Of a stretch of DNA of 64,000 nt, positions 21,570 through 31,461 are shown in pieces. How positions within the stretch are numbered: position 1 is the first letter of the stretch; every line of letters begins with the position of its first letter. Source of the DNA: Mustela lutreola (Eukaryota > Chordata > Mammalia > Carnivora > Mustelidae); NCBI RefSeq assembly GCF_030435805.1, contig NC_081295.1, forward strand, positions 128,873,501 to 128,937,500. The letters are read 5' to 3'. The position numbers and the translations under genes are program-made. The notes under the pieces are model-generated. The model was not told where the DNA came from. It saw only the letters and a program-made list of their open reading frames with translations, and did no database searches.

Positions 21570-22720
21570 AAATTATTTTTTTAAACTTTTTATAAACATA
21601 TAATGTATTTTTATCCCTAGGGGTACAGTTCTGTGAATCACCAGGTTTACACATTTCACAGCACTCACCATCACTCACCATAGCACCTGCCCTCCCCAAT
21701 GTCCATACTCCCACCATCCTCTCCCATCACACCTCCCTTCAGCAACCCTCAGTCTGTTTTGTGAGATTCAGTCTTTTATGGTTTCTCTCCCTCCCAATCC
21801 CATCTTCTTTTATTTTTCTTTTCGTACGCCTGAAACCGCCTATGTTGCATCTCCACTTCATCATATCAGGGAGATCATATGATAGTAGTCTTTCTCAGAT
21901 TGATTTATTTCGCCAAGCATAATACCCTCTAGTTCCATCCACGTCATCACAAATGGCAGGATTTCGTTTCTTTTGATGGCTGCATAGTATTCCATTGTAC
22001 ATATATACCACATCTTATTTATTGATTCATCTGTTGAAGGACATTTAGGTTCTTTCCATAGTTTAACTATTGTGGACATTGCTGCTATAAACATTTGGGT
22101 GCATGTGCCCCTTCAGAATGCCACGTTTGTATCTGTAGGGTATGTACCCAGTACTACAAGCACTGGGTCATAGGGTAGTTCTATTTTCAGCTTTTTGAGG
22201 CACCTCCACGCTGTTTTCCAGAGTGGTTGCACCAGCTTGCATTCCCACGTACAGTGTAGCAGGGTTGCACTTTCTCCACATCCTCGCCAGCATCTGTCAT
22301 TGACTGACTTGTTCATTTTAGCCATTCTGAAAGGTGTGAGGTGGTATCTCATTCTGGTTTTGCATTGTATTTCCCTGATGCCGAGTGATGTGGAGCATTT
22401 TTTCACATGTCTGTTGGCCATTTGGATGTATTCTTTGCAGAAATGTCTGTTCATGTCCTCTGCCCATTTCTTCATTGGATTATTTGTTCTTAGGGTGTTG
22501 ACTTTGATAAGCTCTTTATAGATTTTGGATACTGGCCCTTGATCTGGTATGTCATTTGCAAATATCTTCTCCCAGATAACTTCTGACAGTCATCTTTTGG
22601 CTTTGTTAACTGTTTCCTTTGCTGTGCAAAAGCTTTTTGATCTGATGAAATCCCAAGAGTTCATTCCTGCCCTTGCTTCCCTTGCCTTTGGCGATGTTCT
22701 TAGGAGGAAGTTGCTGCTGC
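21570..22720 (-). mobile_element. Carnivore L1 3' end, antisense, cut at the macrosatellite junction
   Basis: The plus strand reads the reversed 3' UTR ('ggggtacagttctgtgaatc' near 21,620, 'caccatagcacctgccctcc' near 21,677, 'atcagggagatcatatgata' near 21,865) and then the ORF2 tail. On the minus strand 22,113-22,475 is a 120-codon open stretch with the L1 blocks '[12 protein letters not shown]' and '[20 protein letters not shown]'. A separate minus-strand frame at 21,861-22,094 carries 'IYTMEYYAAIKRNEI'-type residues, so the reading frame is broken between them. Homology to the mirrored copy and to copy B stops at 22,720, where GC-rich macrosatellite starts. Confidence 0.9.
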
Positions 22721-23930
22721 TGAAGAGACACGGGGTTTAAGGGGAAGGAGGGGGGACAGTCCCCCAAAGCTCCCTATTCAGTGCAGGGGCGGTGTGCAGG
22801 GATCCTGTCATCTCTCCTTTCCTGTGGGGAAAGCACTGGCCTAGTTCGTGACTCCGCCTGAGCGCCAGAGTAAAAGGCCAAGCGATGCCTACACTGGGAC
22901 ATGGTAGTGTGCATAGAGTGCCATCCTAGGCTACGCACGCTACTGCACGGTTGTGGCTATGTCTGTTTAGTTCAGCCTGGCACAGTGAACCCAGGACTCG
23001 AACAGGGAGCCCGGGAAAGCAAGGCCCAAGATGCACCAGCTCTCCCGCAGCTCTTCTTCCCTGAAGCGACTGAAGCCTTGCTGAGGAAGCAGCGGCAAAG
23101 TGCTGTTCGCTCCAAGCCAAAGCCTCTGCGAAAGCACAGCATTCTCTGAGAAATGTTCTGTGGGCTGCTGCTGCTTGCCTGAGCCCAGTCTCACGGTGGG
23201 AGAAACCCGCATACAGCGAAAACCTCTTTGCCTGGGCATCTCCCCTGGGAAAGCACAGCATTCGTTGGGAAATCAGAGTTGGGTTTGGGGATGCTGCTAC
23301 TGCTTGCCTGAGCTAGTCTCCGCAGCACGGTGGAAGATACCCGCATGGAGCGAACTACTCTTTGCCCTAGCATCCCCTCTGCCTGAGAGAGAAGCATGGT
23401 CGCACAGGTCTGTCACCGCACTCCCCAGGAGCGATTGTGGGGAAGCAGAGCACGCCGCCCCCGGGGAAGAGAAGGAGCCATTGGCCATGGGGTCGGGAAA
23501 CGCTCGGGAAGCAGGATAGCCTGCCATGGCACGAAGAGCAGGCTGCTGGCAAGACAAGTGTCACCCGCTCCCTGTGCGGAGACATGGAAGCCTGGCTGCT
23601 AAGGAGTCATGAGGGAACGACTAGGGCAGGGATGCGTGCTCCACTCTGAGGAAGGAGTCTGGGCAGAAGGCAGGCCTGTCCTGTGCCTCAGGTCCCAAGG
23701 GGACAGCATCTCCTTGGCCACCTGTCCCAAAGGCAGACGGGCTTGCCACCAGGTGCCACGGTGGAAGATACCCGAATGGAGCGAAATACTCTTTGCCCTG
23801 CATCCCCTCTGCCTGAGAGAGAAGAGTGGTTGCACAGGTCTGTCTCCGTGCTCCCCAGGAGCAAGTGTGGGGAAGGCACAGCACGCGGCCCCGGGAGTAG
23901 AGAAGGAGCTGCTGGCCTTGGGGTCGGGAA
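22721..23930 (+). repeat. Isolated macrosatellite fragment (about one monomer plus part of a second)
   Basis: It runs in the same orientation as the main array at 42,462 onwards. Matching blocks in order are 'agggatcctgtcatctctcc' (22,798), 'tagtgtgcatagagtgccat' (22,905), 'gctgaggaagcagcggcaaa' (23,080), the doubled 136-bp module (23,140-23,390), 'aggaaggagtctgggcagaa' (23,650) and 'gcttgccaccaggtgcca' (23,742). At about 23,758 the sequence jumps from that point to 'cggtggaagatacccg', which lies several hundred bp further on in a normal monomer, so part of a second monomer is deleted. It ends in 'ggggtcgggaaaa', fused to L1. It is diverged from all array monomers. Confidence 0.9.
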
Positions 23931-24082
23931 AATAGAACAGCCACATGCAGATAAATGAAATTGTACCATTTCCTTACACCATACATGAAAATAGACTGGA
24001 AATGGATGAAGAATCATAATGTGAGAAAAGAATCCATCAAAATCCTTGAGGAGAGAACAGGTAGCAACCTCTTTGACCTCAG
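22721..24082. repeat. Spacer of the large palindrome
   Basis: This is the single-copy centre between the arms. It holds a macrosatellite fragment (22,721-about 23,930) and then 152 bp of L1 that extends the right arm's L1 further 5' in the element than the left arm's. The spacer is therefore asymmetric. Confidence 0.93.
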
Positions 24083-25232
24083 CAGCAGCAACTTCTTCCT
24101 AGGAACATCACCAAAGGCAAGGGAAGCAAGGTCAAGAATGAACTCTTGGGATTTCATCAGATCAAAAAGCTTTTGCACAGCACAGGAAACAGTTAACAAA
24201 GCCAAAAGATGACTGTCAGAAGTTATCTGGGAGAAGATATTTGCAAATGACATATCAGATCAAGGGCCAGTATCCAAAATCTATAGAGAGCTTATCAAAC
24301 TCAACACCCTAAGAACAAATAATCCAATGAAGAAATGGGCAGAGGACATGAACAGACATTTCTGCAAAGAATACATCCAAATGGCCAACAGACACGTGAA
24401 AAAATGCTCCACATCACTTGGCATCAGGGAAATACAATGCAAAACCAGAATGAGATACCACCTCACACCTTTCAGAATGGCTAAAATGAACAAGTCAGTC
24501 AATGACAGATGCTGGCGAGGATGTGGAGAAAGTGCAACCCTGCTACACTGTACGTGGGAATGCAAGCTGGTGCAACCACTCTGGAAAACAGCGTGGAGGT
24601 GCCTCAAAAAGCTGAAAATAGAACTACCCTATGACCCAGTGCTTGTAGTACTGGGTACATACCCTACAGATACAAACGTGGCATTCTGAAGGGGCACATG
24701 CACCCAAATGTTTATAGCAGCAATGTCCACAATAGTTAAACTATGGAAAGAACCTAAATGTCCTTCAACAGATGAATCAATAAATAAGATGTGGTATATA
24801 TGTACAATGGAATACTATGCAGCCATCAAAAGAAACGAAATCCTGCCATTTGTGATGACGTGGATGGAACTAGAGGGTATTATGCTTGGCGAAATAAATC
24901 AATCTGAGAAAGACTACTATCATATGATCTCCCTGATATGATGAAGTGGAGATGCAACATAGGCGGTTTCAGGCGTACGAAAAGAAAAATAAAAGAAGAT
25001 GGGATTGGGAGGGAGAGAAACCATAAAAGACTGAATCTCACAAAACAGACTGAGGGTTGCTGAAGGGAGGTGTGATGGGAGAGGATGGTGGGAGTATGGA
25101 CATTGGGGAGGGCAGGTGCTATGGTGAGTGATGGTGAGTGCTGTGAAATGTGTAAACCTGGTGATTCACAGAACTGTACCCCTAGGGATAAAAATACATT
25201 ATATGTTTATAAAAAGTTTAAAAAAATAATTT
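23930..25232 (+). mobile_element. Carnivore L1 3' end, sense, starting at a macrosatellite junction
   Basis: The L1 begins at 'tagaacagccacatgcagat' (about 23,932), runs through ORF2-tail blocks (120 codons open at 24,327-24,689; another frame at 24,708-24,941) and ends in the 3' UTR near 25,230. From 24,083 on it is the mirror of 21,570-22,720; the first 152 bp have no mirror. It is 5' truncated and its reading frame is broken. Confidence 0.9.
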
Positions 25233-25593
25233 AAAAAATCCATTAAAGACAAAACACATTGCAAGCCCAGAGCTAATCTCATATTCAATCAAAAACGTTT
25301 GAAAGTTTTCCCCTTAAAGATCAGAAAAAAGACAAGTGTGTCCACTTTCACTACTCTCATTTGACATAGTACTGGATGTCCTAGAAAGAGAAAGAAGGAA
25401 CACAACGAAATAAGAGACTCCAAAAACGAATAAAAAAGGAAGAAGTAAAATTTTCTTTTTTTGGATAACATGAACTTACATGTTAAAAAATCCTAAAAAC
25501 TTCACAAAATTTTTAATAAAAAATTTAGTAAAGCTGCCAAATACAAGATCAATATATAAAAGACAAGAATTTTGTTTAGTTTCATTTTTTTTT

Positions 25594-25697
25594 AATATGG
25601 AATGCTTCCCAGTTTTTCATGTCATCCTTGTTCAGTGATCACGCTAATCTTCTCTGCATCATTCCAATTTTAGTATATGTGCTGCCAAAGTAAGCAC
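25594..25697 (-). pseudogene. U6 snRNA retropseudogene (mirror copy)
   Basis: Reverse complement of 21,105-21,208, with the same substitutions. Not functional. Confidence 0.93.
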
Positions 25698-25979
25698 AAG
25701 ACAGGAGCATTTTAACACTCTAATGATGAACTATCTGAAAAAATAAAGAAAACTATCTAATTCACTATAGCATCAAAAATAATAAAATACTTAGGAATAG
25801 ATTTAACTAAGAAGATGAAAGGTCTGTACTCCATAAACTATGACATTGATAAAGAAATTGAAGGAGACACAAATTGAAAGATAGCTCATATTTATGAATG
25901 GTAAGAATTAACATTGTTAAAATGTCCATACTACCGAAAACCATCTGTAAATCCAATTCCTATCAAAAATCCAATGTTA

Positions 25980-26165
25980 GGGGCTCCTGGGTGGCTCAGT
26001 GGGTTAAGCCGCTGCCTTCGGCTCAGGTCATGATCCCAGGGTCCTGGGATCGAGACCCGCATCAGGCTCTCTGCTCAGCAGGAAGCCTGCTTCCTCTTCT
26101 CTCTCTGCCTGCCTCTCTGCCTGCTTGTCATCTCTCTCTGTCAAATAAATAAATTAAAAATCTTA
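25980..26165 (+). mobile_element. CAN-SINE, sense (mirror copy)
   Basis: Mirror of 20,637-20,822: GGGGCTCCTGGGTGGCTCAG head and TCAAATAAATAAATTAAAAA tail. Confidence 0.93.
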
Positions 26166-26497
26166 AAACAATCCAATATTATTTTTTTACAGAAGTAATT
26201 AAAGAATCCTAAACTTTATGTGAGACCATAAAAGACAACAAATAATCAAAGCAGTTCTGAGAAAGAATGAAGAAGAGAAATTACACTTCTTGATTTGAAA
26301 CTATACTACAAAGCCAAAAAAAAAAAGAGAGAGAGAATGAAAACACAATCCACAGAATGTAAGAAAATACTTACGAATCTTATAAATAAAAAGAGGTTAA
26401 TAACCAACAGATACAAATAGAAAAAAATATATAATTAAAAAAATAGCAAAAGGATCTCAATAGACTTTTTTTTTTCAAAATTTATATAAATGACCAA

Positions 26498-26662
26498 CAG
26501 GAGCATTAAAAAGTGCTCAACGTAAAAAACTCAGGGCAGGGGCTCCTGGGTGGCTCAGTGGGTTAAGCCGCTGCCTTCAGCTCAGGTCATGATCCCAGGG
26601 TCCTGGGATCGAGCCCCGCATCAGGAGCATTAAAAAGTGCTCAACATAAAAAACTCAGGGCA
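26498..26662 (+). mobile_element. SINE fragment with 41-bp flanking duplication (mirror copy)
   Basis: Mirror of 20,140-20,304. The SINE piece is 26,539-26,621, between two copies of the 41-bp flank. Confidence 0.9.
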
Positions 26663-27349
26663 AAGTCATTATGTTGTTGTTGTTGTTTACCTCTGAAAAA
26701 CACAGCAAGATATTACTACCTATTAGAACATATACTACCAAAAAATTGAAACTAACAAATTTTGGTAAATATTGGGGAAAATGGGGAACTTATGCACTGT
26801 GATAGGGATATAAATTTGTATGGAAAACAGTATGGAGATTATTCATATTATTAAAAGTAAAATTACCATATGATTCAGTAATCCCACTTCTAGGTATATA
26901 TCTAAAGGAAACGAAGTCACTGTTCAAAGACATATCTGCACTCTTATGTTCATTATAAAATTATTAACTCTAAGCAAGAGATGGAAATAACTTCAGTATC
27001 CATTAATGGATGAATGAATAAAAGAAGTATGGTAAATATATACTATGGAATACTACTTAACCATGAAAAATTAAGAAATACTGCCATTTACAACAGCATG
27101 GATGGATCTTGAAGGTATTATACTGAGTGAAATATTTCAAAGATTTTATATATTTTTTTAATTTATGTATTATGATATCCCTTACATACAGAATCTGAGG
27201 AAAAGGCAAACTAATGGAAACTTAGAATTGAGTTGACAAGGGGTGAACCTGGGATGGAGTAAGGTGGTCAAAGGGTGCAAACTTGCAACTATAATGTGAA
27301 AAATTTCTGGGGATCTAATGTACAGCATGATGATCATAGTTAATAAAAT

Positions 27350-27822
27350 ATACATACTTTTTTATTGTGCTTCCCTTTATTAAACTTTGCATATATCACA
27401 TTCTTACAAGTTGAAAGTTTATAGCAATCTTGTATAAGAGAGGTCTGCTGCCACCATTTTTCTAACAACATTTGTTCATTTTGTGTCTCTCTCTCACATG
27501 TTGGTAATTCTTGCAATATTTCAAGTTTTTTCATTATTATTGTATTTGTTATGGTGATCTGTGATCAGTAATTATGACCCACTGAAAACTCAGAACTAGT
27601 TTACTTAAGGTATATACATTGTTTTTCTTTAAAAACATAATGCTTTTGAACAGTACAGTATAGTGTTTATTTTTTATATGCACTGGGAAACATAATTTTT
27701 TATATGCACTGGGAAACCAAAAAAATAATAATTTGACTTAGTTTATTGAGATAATCACTTTATAGATGCAGTCTGGAACCAAACCCACAAGACCTCTGAA
27801 GTTTATCTCTTCTATACTATAT
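27350..27822. mobile_element. Tigger1/MER2-type element (mirror copy)
   Basis: Mirror of 18,980-19,452. Confidence 0.8.
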
Positions 27823-28671
27823 ACATAAAAGTTGCTAAGAGAGTAGATCTTAAAATTCCTTATGATACATGCATAAAAAACAGTGGCAACTATACGAGAT
27901 AGTAGATGTATTAACATTTTTATGTAGATTATATTGCAATAAAGATGCATATCAATTTATCAAATTGTACAAAATTTACACAATGTTAAAAGTTTGCAAT
28001 GTTATAAGAAATCATTTCTTAAACTTACAAATTATAATATGTCGATTTTTTTTCAATAAAGCTGGAAAAAACTTTTTGTAGAATTAATCTATTTTTCAAA
28101 AAAGGAAGTAAGGAAGTAGAAACTACAACTAACTCTGAAATAATAGAATATAAAATCCATTTTCGTTATATACACTGTGACAAAAACTATTACTTAGTTT
28201 ACAATGAAGGAGTACTTATGAAGCATGAAGGATGGTCTATAAATAAGGCTGAAAGAGCTCAGTTTTAAGGTTTAAATTTAAAATCTTCTTTTGAAATACT
28301 AAACTGACCACCCAGGTTTCCAAACATAAATGTCTTAACTGCATGAATTTATTTCATACAATTCTATAATCTAGTTTCATAAGAAAGCAGCATGCAAATT
28401 TTGAATAAGACAGACTTGCTTAAGTTTCTTTATGTTCAACAGTAAAGGATACCTCCCTAAAAATAAATAGAAGAAAAATCAGCATATTTATTATGATAAT
28501 TATTATTCATAATGAGATTCATATTGAATTAGGGAATATATATCCTCAGAGGGGGTAAAGTAAAATGAAATTTATTTTGGTAAATGTGTCTATGAATAGT
28601 CAATACAATGCCTCAATATAAATGAATATTACCATTTTGAACAATTTAATTACTATTATTAGAATTATTAT

Positions 28672-28902
28672 AAGTATAAAAATAGCTATCATTTTAGCAT
28701 GGAATATGAGAATCTCATGCTCCATGCTTCATCACATCCACACAACAACTCTGCATAATAAGTATTATCATCACCATTTCATGGGTGAAAAAACTGAGGC
28801 TAACACATTTAGATAACTGGTTTATGATTACATGGCTAGTAAAGATGCATCACACTAATTTAGGCTTTCTGATTTCAGAATTGTACTCTTTCCACTGCAC
28901 AT
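28672..28902 (-). mobile_element. MIR SINE (mirror copy)
   Basis: Mirror of 17,900-18,130. Confidence 0.85.
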
Positions 28903-29435
28903 TCTATTACTCCGTAAATACTTGGCCTGTTTTCATTTAGTTCTTTAATTTTATTCATGTGGTGATGGCTTAAAGCTTCCTTTAAAGGAAGCTTAAAAAA
29001 TTCATTTAACCAAAAGCTCCCAAGAATTAAAAATGTCATGGATCTAATGTAGACATGGATATCATTAGTTAATGGGTAACTATATATTTTCCACTCTAGT
29101 GAGGTAACAATCAGAGTATTTTTCTAAGTTTTAGTCTCTCAGTGTTCAAAAGGACTTTGTTAAAATAGAAATATTTAGACAAAGGTGATCAAAAGTCTGG
29201 ATCAGGTCACCTTTTCTACTAGTAGAAAAAGTACATTTGACTCTGTCAGTGAAAGTGGTAAAGGGACTTGAGAAAATAAGGCAAAGCACTGGAATTTTGT
29301 GTTAAAACTTTAAATATTATAGACACATTTACTTAATTTCTAATACTGTTGTTGCTTATAATTAAATAAGATGTTTTCCATGAACCACGCATTACAGCAA
29401 ATATATTGTTTATACAGATTAAATTTTCATCAAAA

Positions 29436-29641
29436 GGGACGCCTGGGTGGCTCAGTTGGTTAAGCAGCTGCCTTTGGCTCAGGTCATGATCCCAGCGTCC
29501 TGGGATCGAGTCCCGCATCGGGCTCCTTGCTCAGCCGGGAGCCTTCTTCTCCCTCTGCCTCTGCCTGCCATCCTGTCTGCCTGTGCTTGCTCTCTCGCCC
29601 ACTCTCTCTGATAAAGAAATAAAATCTTAAAATAAATAAAT
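29436..29641 (+). mobile_element. CAN-SINE, sense (copy B)
   Basis: Paralogue of 12,969-13,174, in the same flank (AAATTTTCATCAAAA before it), with a few substitutions. Confidence 0.93.
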
Positions 29642-30181
29642 AAATCTTCATCAAAAAATTGTAAGTGTATTTTATTGTAGGATCATGATAAGCATTTTGC
29701 CGATGAGAAAAGTGAAATTTAGAAAAGTATGTCTCTTCAAATCCCTCATACAATATCTGGCCTAGATAGAAGGATATACTATCACAATTGAGGAAGATAA
29801 TTGAGATTACTTAAAATGATAAACTTTACTGTATAGGGTTTTTTAAAAGTTTGCCACGGATTCAGATTCTTTTAAAATATATATCTATTTTGTGTAAAGA
29901 GAATGCACTGAGAAGTAAAAAGAAAGTGATATATCAGTGCTACCAACTAATGGCTATAATAGCATCACCTTATTTATGAACAATGAAACAGTGTGCAATA
30001 TTTAAATAAATTTAAATTATTTCCTATTTATTATATATATTTATACATTTAAATAAATTTCTATTTATTTATTATTAAAGAAATTCCTCTAACAAACAGT
30101 ATGTTTTGAAGGTTGCTAGCAGGAAAGTGTTGTACTACATGGAAGTAATCAGAAAATGTGATCTAAAATTCTGCTTTCAAG

Positions 30182-30204
30182 GGCGCCTGGGTGGCTCAGT
30201 GGGT
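30182..30204 (+). mobile_element. 23-bp SINE head with 18-bp flanking repeat (copy B)
   Basis: Paralogue of 13,714-13,736, identical in structure. Confidence 0.9.
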
Positions 30205-30407
30205 TAAAATTCTGCTTTCAAGAAGCTATAACAGTAAGTACTGAGCATTAGCTATTATACGCTAAGGATGAATAACTGAAATCTACATTTGAAACTAATG
30301 GTACACTATATGTTAACTAATTGAATCTTAAAAAGTTAATTTAAAAAAACACTATTTTATAAAACAATATTCCCAACAGGCTCTTTTGCTTTAAAATACT
30401 CACTTTG

Positions 30408-31461
30408 TAATGAGGGTCATTACTTTTGTCTGGCCAATTCTTACATCACTGTTTATCCCTTCCCTGCTTTATCCCTTCCCAATATCAATAAAGGCTCACT
30501 TGGGTTACCTAGAAGCCATGAGAAAGCTTGTAATAGATCTGGCTGGTTTTCAACAGCAATTTGACCACCATGTGCACAGGGAAGTCTATTGATAAAGGCT
30601 TTATTGCAATAAGTTGCAAATACATGGATGATTTTGAATTCTCTTTCTTGAGGTCTTGTTTCATGATAATAAATTTAGGGTGACTTATTGGAATGGATGT
30701 TATTAACATATCTTCATAGTTTTAAGTACATGGAATTGTAAAATAGATGAATGAATGTGGCATTACTGACAACTGTCCTCATTTTGAAATCAAATTACAG
30801 TGTACTAAGATGAGGAAGCAAAGCAGATTTGGGATTATGAGTGAAATAATTTAAAAAAGTCTTAGGGGTATGATCAGACTATTGGGTAATTCAGTAGAAA
30901 AATGTCAACTGATTGAGATTCTGTGTTCCCTGATTTCAGAAGGAAGTTAAGATAAATAAGTAACACGAGGAGACTAGGAAGCCAAACATAAGTGATAATT
31001 TTGTGCCAGGGTGTGTATACATCGGTTTATCTTCTTGCTTTACCACTGAGGTTGCTCCTAGAGGAGAGTTTAAATATGTGTTGGAGCTAATCTCTGTGGA
31101 TTACACAAGAAACCACATCCTACAGCTCTCCCTGAAACACCCCTTATGATTTCAATGTAATTTGGTTTTCGCATTTTTAGAAATAACAAAATACTTTTCA
31201 AACTCATCTACTTTATTACCACCACAAGTGAGTCAGCTGACTCCACATTTTAACACAGTGACAGTCACAGAGGAATGGAGGAATGAGTAGAGTTATCAAT
31301 ATATGTGCTTTTAAGAAGTATGACAGGGTAGCAGCTATTTCCAGGAACCAAAACATGGGTCAGCAGCTGTGCAGGAAAAGGGGTGGAATAAATGACTCAT
31401 TTCAGAGGAGTTATATAACATATTAGTTCTATAATGTATCTTCAGCACCCAATTACCCGCT
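30408..31461. other. 1,054-bp segment kept in copy B, lost from copy A
   Basis: AT-rich DNA between two flanks that in copy A are joined by a truncated SINE. No gene is seen; the open frame at 30,410-30,592 has no recognisable content. Ordinary single-copy-looking sequence. Confidence 0.85.

Larger units (their letters stand above)
12749..22720 (+). repeat. Segmental duplication copy A (direct partner of 29,216-40,403)
   Basis: From the shared word CTACTAGTAGAAAAAGTACA (12,749 and 29,216) the sequence runs in parallel with copy B up to the L1/macrosatellite break at 22,720. Shared landmarks in the same order are a SINE, a 23-bp SINE head, the GATA repeat, a MIR, a Tigger1/MER2 element, a U6 pseudogene and the 3' end of a carnivore L1. 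Copy A differs from B by scattered substitutions (a few percent by eye). It has lost 1,054 bp (replaced by a SINE at 13,940) and 407 bp (after 20,488), and it has gained 124 bp (20,181-20,304). No gene lies inside. Confidence 0.93.
17589..22720 (+). repeat. Left arm of a 5.13-kb-arm inverted repeat (palindrome)
   Basis: This arm is the reverse complement of 24,083-29,213. Paired positions always sum to 46,802 (for example 18,852 with 27,950; 22,195 with 24,607; 17,589 with 29,213), so there is no net insertion or deletion between the arms. Every translated stretch I compared was identical in both arms except near the inner end. There about five mismatches fall within 22,666-22,706 and two more near 22,510 and 22,538. 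The arm carries a MIR, an old L1 with Tigger1/MER2, two SINE pieces and a U6 pseudogene, and the 3' end of a carnivore L1. It contains no gene. Confidence 0.96.
25252..28071 (+). mobile_element. Old L1 3' portion, sense (mirror of 18,731-21,550)
   Basis: Mirror copy of the old L1 in the left arm, here in sense orientation, with the same nested insertions. Confidence 0.85.
24083..29213 (-). repeat. Right arm of the large palindrome
   Basis: This is the reverse complement of 17,589-22,720, base for base in length. It ends at ...GGTCACCTT (29,213); three bases later copy B starts with sequence homologous to 12,749. Contents mirror the left arm: L1 3' end, old L1, U6 pseudogene, SINEs, Tigger1/MER2, MIR. 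Confidence 0.96.

Noticed and set aside
17589-29213. Palindrome dismissed as a simple fold-back read artefact
   Set aside because: Fold-back artefacts give identical arms with little or no spacer. Here there is a 1.36-kb asymmetric spacer of different DNA, mismatches near the inner end, and a clean border with the diverged copy B. Assembly error remains possible, so long-read checks are listed.
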